Positions 28,087 through 36,486 are shown, numbered from the stretch's first letter. The stretch is DNA of 64,000 nt from Streptomyces sp. NBC_01451 (GCF_036227485.1 NZ_CP109479.1:7440001-7504000); one strand, 5' to 3'. Notes: a model not told the origin generated them from the sequence alone. Translations and numbers: made by a program.

Positions 28087-28776
28087 ATGCGACGGGAAAT
28101 GCGAGAAGGACATGAAGGCACCGGACCGGGTGCGATCACCCCGGACGGCTGCGCGGTCGAGCTCTACTCGAGGCTGCCGATCGGGGACGAGCCGGACATC
28201 ATCGCCGCGGCGGTGCCCGCAGGCGCGCACATCCTGGAACTCGGCAGTGGCGTCGGACGCATGACCCACCCGCTCCTGGAGCGCGGTTTCACGGTCACGG
28301 CGGTCGACGAGTCGGCCGAGATGCTGGAGCGCGTCCGGGGAGCGCGCACGATATGCAGCCCCATCGAGGACCTCGACCTGGGTGAGAAGTTCGAGGTGGT
28401 GACGCTCGCGTCGTTCCTCGTGCACGCCGGGGACGCCGAGGTGCGGCGGGGGCTGCTGCGCACCTGCTCCCGGCACCTCGCCGAGGACGGTCATGTACTC
28501 ATCCAACGCGAGGGCGCGGACTACCACACGAACCTGCCCCGCGAGCGGGTCGGCCCGAACGGGGCCACGATACGGCTGGTGTCGTCGGAGCCGGTCGGGG
28601 ACGGCGTCAACTCGGTGCGCGCGGAGTACGAGTTCCCGGACGCCGTGTGGACCCAGACCTTCCTGGCCCGGCCGCTGACACCGGAGCAGTTCGAGGAGGC
28701 GCTGGGGGAAGCGGGGCTGAAGACGGACCGCTGTCTGACGGAGGACGGGGTCTGGGTGAGGGCGGTGAGTGGGTAG
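28087..28776 (+). CDS. Class I SAM-dependent methyltransferase
   Basis: 229 residues. Motif I ILELGSGVGRMTHPLLERGFTVTAVDESAEML lies at about 49-80, followed by VVTLASFLVHAGD and HLAEDGHVLIQREG. The C-terminal beta sheet ends in ALGEAGLKTDRCLTEDGVWVRAV. The substrate is unknown. Two nearby in-frame start codons (28087 and 28102) are possible. It is followed closely by the MOSC gene. Confidence 0.85.
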   Translation: MRREMREGHEGTGPGAITPDGCAVELYSRLPIGDEPDIIAAAVPAGAHILELGSGVGRMTHPLLERGFTVTAVDESAEMLERVRGARTICSPIEDLDLGEKFEVVTLASFLVHAGDAEVRRGLLRTCSRHLAEDGHVLIQREGADYHTNLPRERVGPNGATIRLVSSEPVGDGVNSVRAEYEFPDAVWTQTFLARPLTPEQFEEALGEAGLKTDRCLTEDGVWVRAVSG

Positions 28777-28823
28777 GAGAAGCGTGTAACGAACAGGGAC
28801 ACGTGGGTGAGGGGATTCTGAGG

Positions 28824-29366
28824 ATGAGCGGCATGGTCGTGGCGGTCAGCAGCAACGGCGGGTACTCGTTCAGCAAGCCGAACCGGGACAGCGTCAGACT
28901 CCTGGCCGGGCTCGGTGTGGAGGGGGACGTGCACGCCGGGACGACCGTCAAGCACCGCTCCCGCATGGCGAGCGACCCCACGCGGCCGAATCTGCGCCAG
29001 GTCCACCTGATCCACGAGGAGCTCTTCGCAGAGGTCGGCGAGGAGGGGTTCGCGGTGGAGCCCGGGGAACTCGGCGAGAACATCACCACCCGGGACATCG
29101 ATCTGCTCGCGCTTCCGGTCGGCACCCTGCTGCACATAGGCGACGACGTGGTCCTGACGGTGACCGGCCTGCGCAACCCCTGTCTGCAGATCGACAACTT
29201 CCAGGACGGGCTGCTGAAGCGCGTGGTCGGACGGGACGCCGCGGGGAACGTCGTCCGCAAGGCCGGAATCATGAGCGTCGTGCAGGAGGGAGGCGAGGTG
29301 TACCCCGGAGACATGATCAAGGTCGAACTTCCCAGCGGGCCGCACCAGGCTCTGCGCCCGGTCTGA
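28824..29366 (+). CDS. MOSC-domain protein
   Basis: 180 residues. The MOSC fold is visible (GLGVEGDVHAGTTVKHRSR, then NLRQVHLIHEELFAE, GELGENITTRDIDLLALPVGTLLHIG and TGLRNPCLQIDNFQDGLLKRVV). The Cys in NPCLQID is the conserved residue that handles sulfur in molybdenum-cofactor sulfurases. The domain stands alone, as in YiiM-type proteins that reduce or detoxify N-hydroxylated bases in E. coli. A GTG at 28803 is an alternative start. Confidence 0.88.
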   Translation: MSGMVVAVSSNGGYSFSKPNRDSVRLLAGLGVEGDVHAGTTVKHRSRMASDPTRPNLRQVHLIHEELFAEVGEEGFAVEPGELGENITTRDIDLLALPVGTLLHIGDDVVLTVTGLRNPCLQIDNFQDGLLKRVVGRDAAGNVVRKAGIMSVVQEGGEVYPGDMIKVELPSGPHQALRPV

Positions 29367-29455
29367 GAAGTCCCGCCGAGCGGCGATGAGTTCTGGGCCG
29401 GCCGCCGGTCTACCTCTGTGAAAGCAACACGAACCACTTCACACAGGAGACCTCC

Positions 29456-29968
29456 ATGTCCGAGACCACCGCTCCCGCCACGTCCCTCACCTCCGCCACA
29501 TCCGACTCCACCACGGAGGTTGCCTCCACGACGGAGGTTGCCTTCACGACGGAGGTCGCCTCCGCCAGGTCCTTGTCCGCTCGCGGACGGCGCGCCCGGA
29601 TCGGGCTGCGGGTGCTTCAGGTGGTTCTCGCCCTCTTCTACGGGTTCGCGAGCGCGCTGCCCAAGCTGATCGCGCACCCGTCGGCCGTCGAGTCCTTCGA
29701 CAGGATGGGCTGGGGCAGCGCGGGCATGTACACCATCGGGCTGCTCGAACTGGCCGGAGCCGTCGCACTGTTGATTCCGGTGCTGGAGTCGGTGGCCGCG
29801 ATGGCACTGGGCGCGCTGATGGTGGGCGCGTTCATCGTGCAGGTCGCTGTCTTCGACGGGCAGTACGCGGCGACCCCACTGATCCTCATCGTGCCGCTCG
29901 CCCTCATCGCCTGGGCCCGCCGAGGACACAACGCGGAGCTGCTGCGGCTGGTGCGGCGACGGGCGTGA
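29456..29968 (+). CDS. DoxX-family membrane protein
   Basis: 170 residues. The first 35 form a Thr/Ser/Glu-rich tail built from three 18-base repeats. The DoxX domain with four transmembrane segments follows (GLRVLQVVLALFYGFASALPKLI, MYTIGLLELAGAVALLIPVLESVAAMALGALMVGAFIVQVAVF, TPLILIVPLALIAW). AGGAG precedes the ATG. Family members are integral membrane proteins linked loosely to redox or thiosulfate metabolism; the specific role is unknown. Confidence 0.85.
   Translation: MSETTAPATSLTSATSDSTTEVASTTEVAFTTEVASARSLSARGRRARIGLRVLQVVLALFYGFASALPKLIAHPSAVESFDRMGWGSAGMYTIGLLELAGAVALLIPVLESVAAMALGALMVGAFIVQVAVFDGQYAATPLILIVPLALIAWARRGHNAELLRLVRRRA
29513..29566 (+). repeat. Three tandem 18-base repeats in the DoxX gene
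   Basis: Units at 29513-29530, 29531-29548 and 29549-29566 (the last diverged) encode TEVAST, TEVAFT, TEVASA. They keep the frame, so copy-number change would alter only the tail length. Confidence 0.8.
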
Positions 29969-30008
29969 GGGTGCCTCCGTACGGCCCGGGATGGCGTATG
30001 GCAAGGGG

Positions 30009-30053
30009 CTGTGGCATCCGGACGGGTCGTGGGGACCCGTCCGGATGCCACAG
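30009..30053. terminator. Bidirectional terminator between DoxX and S4 genes
   Basis: A perfect 20-base-pair hairpin, arms 30009-30028 and 30034-30053, five-base loop, between convergent genes. Confidence 0.9.
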
Positions 30054-30123
30054 GCGCGTATGCGGGGATGTGCCGGCCGCGTCCTTGCGGACCTTGGGCG
30101 GAACGGGCTGTGGCGGCCGGCGC

Positions 30124-30663
30124 CTACGAGGCGTCGTCGGGTGCGGTGAGGCCCCGCAGGCGTTCCATGTCGCGGCGGTCGCGCTTCGTCGGGCGGCCCG
30201 TGCCGCGGTCGCGGATGCCGGCCGGGGCGACGGCCTCGCGGGGTGGCGGCGGCGGGCTGTTGTCCACGTAGCACTGGACGGCCACCGGAGGGCCGACCCG
30301 CTTGCGGATCAGGCGCTTCACCACGACGATCCGTTCCTGGCCGGCGTGGCGGAGGCGGACCTCGTCACCGACGCGCACGGCGTACGCGGGTTTCACACGG
30401 TCGCCGTTGACGCGGACGTGGCCACCCCGGCAGGCGGTCGCGCCCATGGAACGGGTCTTCACGAGACGTACGGACCAGATCCAGCTGTCGATACGGACGG
30501 TCTCGCCGCTCGCCGGACGGGCGGCGTCGGCCGCGTCCACCGCCGGTGAGACCGGTGAGACCGGTGAGACCGGTGGGGCCGGTGCGGTGTCGGCCGAGGT
30601 GCCGTCTTCGGTGCGCGCGCTGCCTTCGGTGTCCGCGCTCTCGGAAGCCCTGCCAGATGCCAT
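30124..30663 (-). CDS. S4-domain RNA-binding protein (Hsp15/RqcP-like)
   Basis: 179 residues from the ATG at 30663. An acidic Ala/Pro/Ser-rich tail of about 50 residues includes PVSPVSPVSP. The S4 domain follows: VRIDSWIWSVRLVKTRSMGATACRGGHVRVNGDRVKPAYAVRVGDEVRLR. A basic C terminus has RDRGTGRPTKRDRRDMERLRGL, a pattern seen in Hsp15 proteins. Hsp15 and RqcP bind stalled 50S subunits with nascent peptidyl-tRNA. GAGGG stands close to the ATG. Confidence 0.88.
   Translation of the reverse strand: MASGRASESADTEGSARTEDGTSADTAPAPPVSPVSPVSPAVDAADAARPASGETVRIDSWIWSVRLVKTRSMGATACRGGHVRVNGDRVKPAYAVRVGDEVRLRHAGQERIVVVKRLIRKRVGPPVAVQCYVDNSPPPPPREAVAPAGIRDRGTGRPTKRDRRDMERLRGLTAPDDAS
30543..30569 (+). 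repeat. 9-base tandem repeats in the S4 gene
   Basis: Three exact copies of CCGGTGAGA followed by a diverged copy; on the coding strand they encode the repeated PVS in the disordered N-terminal tail. Confidence 0.75.
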
Positions 30664-30721
30664 GCCCTCGACTTTAGTACTCCGGATCGGATGGACCGGA
30701 GGGGTTTTTCCGGTCCTGGTC

Positions 30722-30771
30722 CTGATGCGCGGCCCTGATGCGCGGCCCTGACACTGACCCTGATGTCCGGC
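30722..30771 (+). repeat. Direct repeats CTGATGNNCGGCC upstream of the uracil-DNA glycosylase gene
   Basis: Two adjacent exact 13-base copies (30722-30734, 30735-30747) and a third with two substitutions near 30760 lie in the region between the divergent S4 and glycosylase genes. They could be binding sites or slippage products. Confidence 0.45.
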
Positions 30772-30840
30772 CCTGTCTTCGGGGGTGGTTCCGGGGGCGG
30801 CAGGCGTCCACCGCTCCACCGGGCGCCCTACCGTGGACGT

Positions 30841-31554
30841 ATGGACATCAACGGCCCGGCCGGGCTGAGCGCGCTCGACGAGCGGATCGCCGGGTGCCGA
30901 CGCTGCCCTCGGCTGGTCGCCTGGCGGGAGGAGGTCGCCCGTACCAAGCGGGCCGGTTTCGCGGACCAGGACTACTGGGGGCGACCGGTGCCGGGGTTCG
31001 GACCGGCGGATGCCCGGCTGCTGATCGTCGGGCTGGCGCCCGCCGCCCACGGCGGGAACCGGACCGGGCGGATGTTCACGGGAGACCGTTCCGGAGACGT
31101 CCTGTACGAGGCCCTGCACGAGGTGGGGCTCGCGCCCCAGGCCGGTTCGGTGAGTGTCGACGACGGGCTCGAACTGTACGGCGCACGCATCACGTCTCCC
31201 GTGCACTGCGCCCCGCCCGCCAACAAGCCGACGCCCGAGGAGCGGGACGCCTGCCGGCCGTGGCTGGTGAGCGAGCTGGAGCTGCTCCGGCCGACACTGC
31301 GGGCCGTGGTGGTGCTCGGGGCGTTCGGCTGGCAGGCGACACTGCCCGTTCTCGACGCGGCCGGCTGGAGCGTGCCGCGTCCGCGCCCCGCCTTCGGGCA
31401 CGGGGCGCAGGTCACGCTCGGTGGCGGGCTGCGGCTCTTCGGCTGCTTCCATGTCAGCCAGCGCAACACCTTCACCGGCCGCCTCACGCCCGCGATGCTC
31501 CGGGACGTGCTGCGGGACGCGGCGAGCGCCGCCGGCCTGCCCCGGCAGCGGTGA
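30841..31554 (+). CDS. Uracil-DNA glycosylase, Fe-S type (family 5-like)
   Basis: 237 residues. It has the Fe-S glycosylase cysteine pattern: GCRRCPRLV near residue 20 and two further cysteines in SPVHCAPPANKPTPEERDAC. The active-site loop is LLIVGLAPAAHGGNRTGRMFTGD, in which GLAPAAHG matches family 5 UDGb. The late motif FHVSQRNTFTGRLT carries the family His. It removes uracil (and other deaminated bases) from DNA for base excision repair. TACCGT lies six bases before the ATG, so the mRNA may be leaderless. The upstream -35 is not of the RecA-NDp type. Confidence 0.9.
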   Translation: MDINGPAGLSALDERIAGCRRCPRLVAWREEVARTKRAGFADQDYWGRPVPGFGPADARLLIVGLAPAAHGGNRTGRMFTGDRSGDVLYEALHEVGLAPQAGSVSVDDGLELYGARITSPVHCAPPANKPTPEERDACRPWLVSELELLRPTLRAVVVLGAFGWQATLPVLDAAGWSVPRPRPAFGHGAQVTLGGGLRLFGCFHVSQRNTFTGRLTPAMLRDVLRDAASAAGLPRQR

Positions 31555-31599
31555 GAGCAGTAGTGGTGAAGCAGAAGCGGTGAGAGCAGCCGTGGTGAA
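31549..31599 (+). repeat. 29-base near-duplication at the end of the glycosylase gene
   Basis: CGGTGAGAGCAG..GTGGTGAA occurs at 31549 and again at 31578. The first copy contains the stop codon of the glycosylase gene, so the second lies in the intergenic spacer. Confidence 0.6.
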
Positions 31600-31642
31600 A
31601 ATTGGTGCGACCGGACCCGCGCAGGCACGTTACGTTGCCCCG

Positions 31643-32614
31643 ATGGGCCTGTATCCGGAGATCGAACCGTACGACCACGGCATGCTCGACGTCGGGGACG
31701 GCAACCGCGTCCACTGGGAGGTCTGCGGGAATCCGCGGGGCAAGCCGGCGGTGGTGCTGCACGGTGGGCCGGGGTCGGGGGCGAGCGCGCACTCGCGGCG
31801 GTACTTCGATCCGGCCGCCTACCGGATCGTGCTGCTCGACCAGCGCGGGGCCGGGCGTTCGACACCGCACGCGAGCGCGTACGACACCGATATGAGCGTC
31901 AACACGACGGGCCGCGTCCTCGCCGATCTCGAACTGTTGCGACGGCACCTGGGGATCGAGAGGTGGCTGGTGTGGGGCGTGTCGTGGGGGTCGGTGCTCG
32001 GGCTGCGGTACGCGCAGACGCATCCGGGGGTCGTGTCCGAGCTGGTGCTCACCGCCGTCGCGACCGGTTCCGACGCCGAAGTGGCCCTGCTGACCAGGGG
32101 TCTGGGAAATCTGTTCCCGGAGGCGTTCGAGAAGTTCCGTGCCGGGGTGCCCGAGGACGAGAGGGACGGGAACCTGGCCGCCGCGTACAACCGGCTGCTG
32201 GAGTCGCCCGACCCGGAGGTGCGAGAGCGCGCCGCCCGTGCGTGGACCGACTGGGAGACGGCCATGATCCCGGCACCGCCCCGTTCCGTCCCGCGATACG
32301 AGGACCCGGTGTTCCGCATGGGCTTCGCCCGGACCGTCACCCACTACTGGGGCAACGGCCACTTCCTGGGCGAGGGGAACGAGGGCGCGGAAGGCGTCGT
32401 ACTGCGCGACGCGCACCGGCTCAAGAACATCCCTGGCACCCTCGTCCAGGGCAGCCTCGACCCCGGGAATCTGCTCGGCACGGTCTGGCGGCTCCATCAC
32501 GCCTGGCCCGGTAGTGAGTTGATCGTCGTCGACGAGGTAGGGCACAACGCGGGGGCGCCGGGCATGGTGGACGAGCTGGTGGCGGCCACGGATCGGTACG
32601 CCGCCCGTGGCTGA
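31643..32614 (+). CDS. pip: Proline iminopeptidase (alpha/beta hydrolase, S33)
   Basis: 323 residues. The oxyanion motif HGGPGSG lies at 40-46, the nucleophile motif GVSWGS places Ser114, and GSLDPGN and VVDEVGHNAG carry the acid and His. Helical cap sequences of the family are present (FARTVTHYWGNGHFL, APPRSVPRYEDPVFRM). It releases N-terminal proline from peptides in the cytoplasm. TACGTT lies seven bases before the ATG and no Shine-Dalgarno sequence is seen, so the transcript may be leaderless. Confidence 0.9.
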   Translation: MGLYPEIEPYDHGMLDVGDGNRVHWEVCGNPRGKPAVVLHGGPGSGASAHSRRYFDPAAYRIVLLDQRGAGRSTPHASAYDTDMSVNTTGRVLADLELLRRHLGIERWLVWGVSWGSVLGLRYAQTHPGVVSELVLTAVATGSDAEVALLTRGLGNLFPEAFEKFRAGVPEDERDGNLAAAYNRLLESPDPEVRERAARAWTDWETAMIPAPPRSVPRYEDPVFRMGFARTVTHYWGNGHFLGEGNEGAEGVVLRDAHRLKNIPGTLVQGSLDPGNLLGTVWRLHHAWPGSELIVVDEVGHNAGAPGMVDELVAATDRYAARG

Positions 32615-32638
32615 GCCGGCTGCACGAGCTGGAGTTCC

Positions 32639-32659
32639 ATGGCCGATGGCCGATGGCCG
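32639..32659 (+). repeat. 7-base tandem repeat
   Basis: Three exact copies of ATGGCCG in the 246-base spacer between the peptidase and cellulase genes. Nothing else is recognisable in this spacer. Confidence 0.7.
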
Positions 32660-32860
32660 ATGGTCTTCGGTCGATGGGGTGGGGGTGGCCGGCGGAGTGA
32701 GGACGGTGGTTCGTCCGGTGGGCCGGTGGGCGCCGGTGGGGTGATCTTGGCGCGGCTCGGTGGCGCTGTGCGCGGTGCCGGCCGGTGGTGACCGCAGACT
32801 CCGGGGAGGTCGGATCGTCGTCGCCCGCGCGGACCGTCGGCGACGGGAACGGAGTCGCCC

Positions 32861-33931
32861 GTGCCCAGGTTGCGCGGATCGCTCAGGACGCCCATGTGGC
32901 TGCCGAGAGCACTCGTCGTCGTACTGCTCGTGGGGGGCTGTTGTGCGGGGGCGCTGGGGGCGGGTGCCGAGGTTGCCCGTCGGACGGGGCCGGGTGCGGG
33001 TGCGCCCGCCGGTTCCGGGGAGCACGCGGGTGGGCGTGAAGGGGCGGCCTTCGAGCCGCTGTGGGTGGACCCCCGGTCGCGTGCGGCGCGCCAGGCCGCC
33101 GAGTGGCGACTCGCGGGGCGTGAGGCGGACGCCGAGCTGATGGACCGTATCGCGAGCCGCCCCCAGGCCGAGTGGGTGACCGGGGCGAGCCCCCGGCCCG
33201 TCGTCCAGGCGGTCACCACGGCCGCGGCACGCGGCGGGCGGACGGCTGTGCTCGTGGCGTACGACATTCCTGGCCGGGACTGCGGGCAGTACTCCGGCGG
33301 CGGTGCCCTGGACGAACTGGACTACCGCGCCTGGGTGGACGAGTTCGCGGCGGGCCTCGGTGACCGGGGCGCCTATGTGATCGTCGAACCGGACGCCGTC
33401 GCCCAGATGGTCGCGGGCTGCGCACAGGTCGACGCGGAGGAGCGGTACGCGCTGCTCGCCTACGCCGTCGAGCGGATCAAACGGCAGCCGCACGCGCGCG
33501 TGTATCTCGACGCGGGCAACTCCGGCTGGATTCCGCAGCCGGCGCGGCTGGTCGACGCGTTGCGGGCGGCGGGGGTGGGACAGGCGGACGGGTTCTCCCT
33601 GAACGTCGCCAACTTCCAGACCGACCAGGACAGTTCGGCCTACGGTGACGCGCTGTCGAGGGCCCTCGGCGGCAAGCACTACGTCGTGGACACCAGCCGC
33701 AACGGCAACGGCCCCTACACCGGTACCGACCCGGATGCCGAGTCGTGGTGCAATCCGCCGGGACGGGCCCTGGGGGCACCTCCCACGACGGTCACCGGCC
33801 GTCCGCGGCTCGACGCCCAGCTGTGGATCAAACGGCCGGGCGAGTCCGACGGCACCTGCCGGGGAGGCCCGCCGGCCGGGCAGTGGTGGCCGTCGTACGC
33901 CCTCGAACTCGCCCGCAACGCGCGGTCGTGA
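32861..33931 (+). CDS. Secreted glycoside hydrolase family 6 (cellulase)
   Basis: 356 residues with an N-terminal hydrophobic signal or anchor (about 12-34, LPRALVVVLLVGGCCAGALGAGA). GH6 motifs are complete: VAYDIPGRDCGQYSGGGA, VIVEPDAVAQM, VYLDAGNSGWIPQPARLVDAL, GFSLNVANFQTDQDSSAYGDAL and LWIKRPGESDGTC. The Asp residues in the first, second and last motifs are the catalytic residues of the family. No cellulose-binding module is present. It probably hydrolyses beta-1,4-glucan outside the cell. ACGGAG lies upstream of the GTG start. Confidence 0.9.
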   Translation: MPRLRGSLRTPMWLPRALVVVLLVGGCCAGALGAGAEVARRTGPGAGAPAGSGEHAGGREGAAFEPLWVDPRSRAARQAAEWRLAGREADAELMDRIASRPQAEWVTGASPRPVVQAVTTAAARGGRTAVLVAYDIPGRDCGQYSGGGALDELDYRAWVDEFAAGLGDRGAYVIVEPDAVAQMVAGCAQVDAEERYALLAYAVERIKRQPHARVYLDAGNSGWIPQPARLVDALRAAGVGQADGFSLNVANFQTDQDSSAYGDALSRALGGKHYVVDTSRNGNGPYTGTDPDAESWCNPPGRALGAPPTTVTGRPRLDAQLWIKRPGESDGTCRGGPPAGQWWPSYALELARNARS

Positions 33932-33933
33932 GC

Positions 33934-33959
33934 GGGCCCGGGCCGGCCCTGCCGGGCCC
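33934..33959. terminator. Possible bidirectional terminator between GH6 and GNAT genes
   Basis: GGGCCCGG (33934-33941) pairs with CCGGGCCC (33952-33959) between convergent genes; the ten-base loop contains a further GGCC palindrome. Confidence 0.55.
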
Positions 33960-33968
33960 CTGTGCGCG

Positions 33969-34445
33969 CTACGGCTGCCAGACGTACCGCACGTCAGGCT
34001 CCCGCTCCTCGTTCCCGCTGCCGTCCGTGTGCTCGACGGCGACGAAGCCGTGGCGTTCGTAGAAGCGGTGGGCGGGCTTGTTGACCTGGAAGGTCCACAG
34101 GGTCAGTCCGCCCGGGCTGCGCTCCTTCGCGAGGGAGAGGCAGAGGTCACCGATGCCGTGTCCACGCCAGTCCGGGAGCAGGTACAGCTGCGACACCTCG
34201 TCACCGGCGAGCACCATCACGCCGACGATTTCGTCCGTGGACGGTGCCTCCGCGACCCAGGTCTCGCGGTGCGGCACCACCACGTCCCGGAAGTAGTCGC
34301 GGACCTCGTCGTCGGACCGCGGCCAGCTGACGGTCGGCAGGGCGGCGGCTCTGGACCGCAGCAGTACGTCGGCCGCGGCACCGGCGTCGTCGGCTGCCGC
34401 ACGGCGGAGAGTGATCTTCGGGCTGGGTGACGAAGGGGAGGACAC
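33969..34445 (-). CDS. GNAT-family N-acetyltransferase
   Basis: 158 residues if it starts at the GTG at 34445. A complete GNAT fold is seen: ITLRRAAADDAGAAADVLLRSR, DEIVGVMVLAGDEVSQLYLLPDWRGHGIGDLCLSLAKER (acetyl-CoA pyrophosphate loop RGHGIG) and LWTFQVNKPAHRFYERHGFVAVEHTDG. The substrate is unknown. No clear ribosome binding site is seen; an upstream TTG (34568) would add about 40 disordered residues. Confidence 0.82.
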   Translation of the reverse strand: MSSPSSPSPKITLRRAAADDAGAAADVLLRSRAAALPTVSWPRSDDEVRDYFRDVVVPHRETWVAEAPSTDEIVGVMVLAGDEVSQLYLLPDWRGHGIGDLCLSLAKERSPGGLTLWTFQVNKPAHRFYERHGFVAVEHTDGSGNEEREPDVRYVWQP

Positions 34446-34655
34446 GAGGGCGGAGCCTGTCAGAGGTGCGGTGCCGAACGCACCTGATTTACCGGATTCC
34501 AGCGCGCCCGGCGGACTCCGAGTCCGCCTCCGGCTCCGGGCGGCGGCCGTCGGCGTGATCTCCGCCAACCGCCCCGGGTGGCCGGATCACCTGTCCCGCC
34601 TGTCGCACGGGGTTTTCCCGGATGCGGCGGAGGCGTGTCAGCCGAGTCAGGCGTG

Positions 34656-35627
34656 TCAGGCGTGGTGCGGGTGGGACGACCGGCGGTACAGGCCGGTCAG
34701 TCGCCAGCCGTCGTCGCGGGCCATCTGCTCGAAGACCTCGATCTTCCGCGCGAGCCCCTCCGGGGCGCCGATGTCGCACCAGCGGCCCGCGACCGCCTCG
34801 GCCCACTCCTCACTCCCTCTCACCAACGGCAGCCCGCGCACGGCGAGATGCATAGCGAGTGTCGACCGCGCGTAGTACCGGACGGCGTTCAGCTCGTCGC
34901 GGGTACGGGCGTACTGCTCGGTCTCCCGCAGCCGCAGCCGCAGCCGCAGCCGCCCGTCGACGGCATCGGCGACGAGCAGTGGGACCATGACACCGGGCGC
35001 GCACCCATCAGGATCCGCCACCAGGAACGTCAACTCGCCCTCGCTGTCCGTGACTTCGTACCGGGGCAGGTACGACAGCCGGGCGAGCCCGAGCGCGTCC
35101 TTCCACGACGTCACCCACAGGCCCCGGTTGAGGTAGTAGCGGACACTCCGCTGCCAGGTCCAGCGCGTGTCGAGGCGGAAGCCGTGCAGGCTCTCGGCGC
35201 GGCACGCCTCGTACACCGTGTCCAGCGTCGCCGCGGCGAGGCCGCGCCGCCGGGCAACGGGATGGACGTACAGCGACGAGACGCGCAGCGAACCCACGCC
35301 GCTCGGCCAGGTGTCCACGGCGACGGTTCCGAGCGGTCCCCTCGGCCGTCCGCCTTCCCTGTCCTCGGCAGGGTCCCGGATCCAGTACCTCCTGCAGTAG
35401 CCGTCGTCGTGTTCGTACTCCCGTCCGGACGCCCCCAGCCGGAGGCGTAACCGCTTCTCGTACAAGGCCGTGATCGAGTCGGGGTCGGCGCACTCGCCGA
35501 GGGCGCCCTCGGCGAGTGAGGCCAGGTCCCAGCGTGCGAACCGCTGTCCATCGGCAGGCCCGACCGGGCTCAGGCCGGGGCACTCCGACAGGCGTTCGTG
35601 CACACGCAGGGCGAGATCGTCTTCCAT
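34656..35627 (-). CDS. GNAT-family N-acetyltransferase, two-part protein
   Basis: 323 residues from the ATG at 35627. The N-terminal part carries a GNAT fold (LGTVAVDTWPSGVGSLRVSSLYVHPVARRRGLAAATLDTVYEACRAESLHGFRLDTRWTWQRSVRYYLNRGLWV). The C-terminal part (about 200-323) is family-specific and contains an in-frame Leu-Arg run encoded by hexanucleotide repeats. TACGCT lies six bases before the ATG, suggesting a leaderless transcript. The substrate is unknown. Short GGCGTGTCAG repeats lie just past its stop. Confidence 0.8.
   Translation of the reverse strand: MEDDLALRVHERLSECPGLSPVGPADGQRFARWDLASLAEGALGECADPDSITALYEKRLRLRLGASGREYEHDDGYCRRYWIRDPAEDREGGRPRGPLGTVAVDTWPSGVGSLRVSSLYVHPVARRRGLAAATLDTVYEACRAESLHGFRLDTRWTWQRSVRYYLNRGLWVTSWKDALGLARLSYLPRYEVTDSEGELTFLVADPDGCAPGVMVPLLVADAVDGRLRLRLRLRETEQYARTRDELNAVRYYARSTLAMHLAVRGLPLVRGSEEWAEAVAGRWCDIGAPEGLARKIEVFEQMARDDGWRLTGLYRRSSHPHHA
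34926..34949 (+). repeat. Hexanucleotide repeat CCGCAG x4 inside the GNAT gene
   Basis: Four exact copies; on the coding strand they encode (Leu-Arg) repeats. Copy-number changes would keep the frame. Confidence 0.8.
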
Positions 35628-35712
35628 GGCCGGAGCGTAGGGACGTCGGTGGTGCGCCCGTCCGGCCCGGGAGGGGATCTCACCTGCGGATTCACCTTCC
35701 CGGCGGACCCGC

Positions 35713-36414
35713 TCATTGGTCGCGCGTCCGCCTCTCGCACTCCTGTTCAAGTGGTGGGTACGCCTCGCCGATGGCCGCGCAGATCCGTCGGTGGAGCAGT
35801 TCCGCGGCCTCGGCCCGGCCGGAGTCCCGCTCGCCTCCCGGCAGGCCGTCCAGGAGCTGCTCGTAATGACTCATGCGGTGTCGCAGGTAGTCGACCTTCC
35901 AGGGAGTCAGAGAGGCACGGCCGGCGTGGCCCGTGTCCGGCGCGGAGTCGCCGTCGTCCGGCTCGGTCGGGCCGCCGGCCGCCGCCTCCTGTCGAGCCCG
36001 GTGTTCCACCGCCCGCAGGGCCAGCTTGCCCGGGTCCAGGCGCGGTACCTCGATCGGCTCGGTCCTGATCCGCTCCAGGACCTCCGACCGCCGGCGCTGT
36101 ACGGCGTTCCGCACTGCCGCCGACCGCCGCGCCGAGGATTCCGACATCCTGCGGAACCCGTCGGTCCGCTCGGCCGCCGTGACCCGCTCGACGCGGTACA
36201 GCCGGACCTGAGGCGCCGCCCTGAGCCGCGGATTGACGCTCAGGCGGTCCGGTGTCCCGAGCAGCCGGTGCACCATTCCGCCGGTCCACCCGCGAGCCCG
36301 CAGTCCCGCCAGGGAGACGTACCGCTGCCCGTCCTCTTCGTAGCCCCCAGTGCTCTGACAGTCCTGAGGTTCCTGGCCGTCCTCGTAGCTCTGATCACCG
36401 GCATGGCAAACCAT
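35713..36414 (-). CDS. Uncharacterised protein, candidate DNA-damage-response gene
   Basis: 233 residues from the ATG at 36414, which has GGGGGAGG five bases upstream. Not recognised as a named family. The N-terminal 50 residues have two Cys (3 and about 19) and are acidic. A segment at about 28-70 reads YVSLAGLRARGWTGGMVHRLLGTPDRLSVNPR...VRLYRVERV, then a basic helical stretch (FRRMSESSARRSAAVRNAVQRRRSEVLERIRTEP) and a helical C-terminal region ending CERRTRDQ. No membrane segment or signal is seen. A RecA-NDp/PafBC-like promoter with an exact TTGTCAGTG stands 50 bases upstream. It is divergent from the FUSC gene. The charged helices would suit DNA or RNA contact, but this is inference. Confidence 0.75.
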   Translation of the reverse strand: MVCHAGDQSYEDGQEPQDCQSTGGYEEDGQRYVSLAGLRARGWTGGMVHRLLGTPDRLSVNPRLRAAPQVRLYRVERVTAAERTDGFRRMSESSARRSAAVRNAVQRRRSEVLERIRTEPIEVPRLDPGKLALRAVEHRARQEAAAGGPTEPDDGDSAPDTGHAGRASLTPWKVDYLRHRMSHYEQLLDGLPGGERDSGRAEAAELLHRRICAAIGEAYPPLEQECERRTRDQ

Positions 36415-36463
36415 GGCCACCTCCCCCGTAGCTCGGTCGTGACGCTCTGTGACGACATCTCCC

Positions 36464-36486
36464 ATTGAAGCGCCCGCCACTGACAA
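36464..36486 (-). promoter_or_regulatory. RecA-NDp/PafBC-like promoter of the uncharacterised gene
   Basis: Minus strand TTGTCAGTG (36486-36478), eight bases, TTCAAT (36469-36464). The -35-like part is exact; the -10 has T instead of A at its second position. It excludes the ATG at 36465 as start because that overlaps the -10. Confidence 0.65.
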
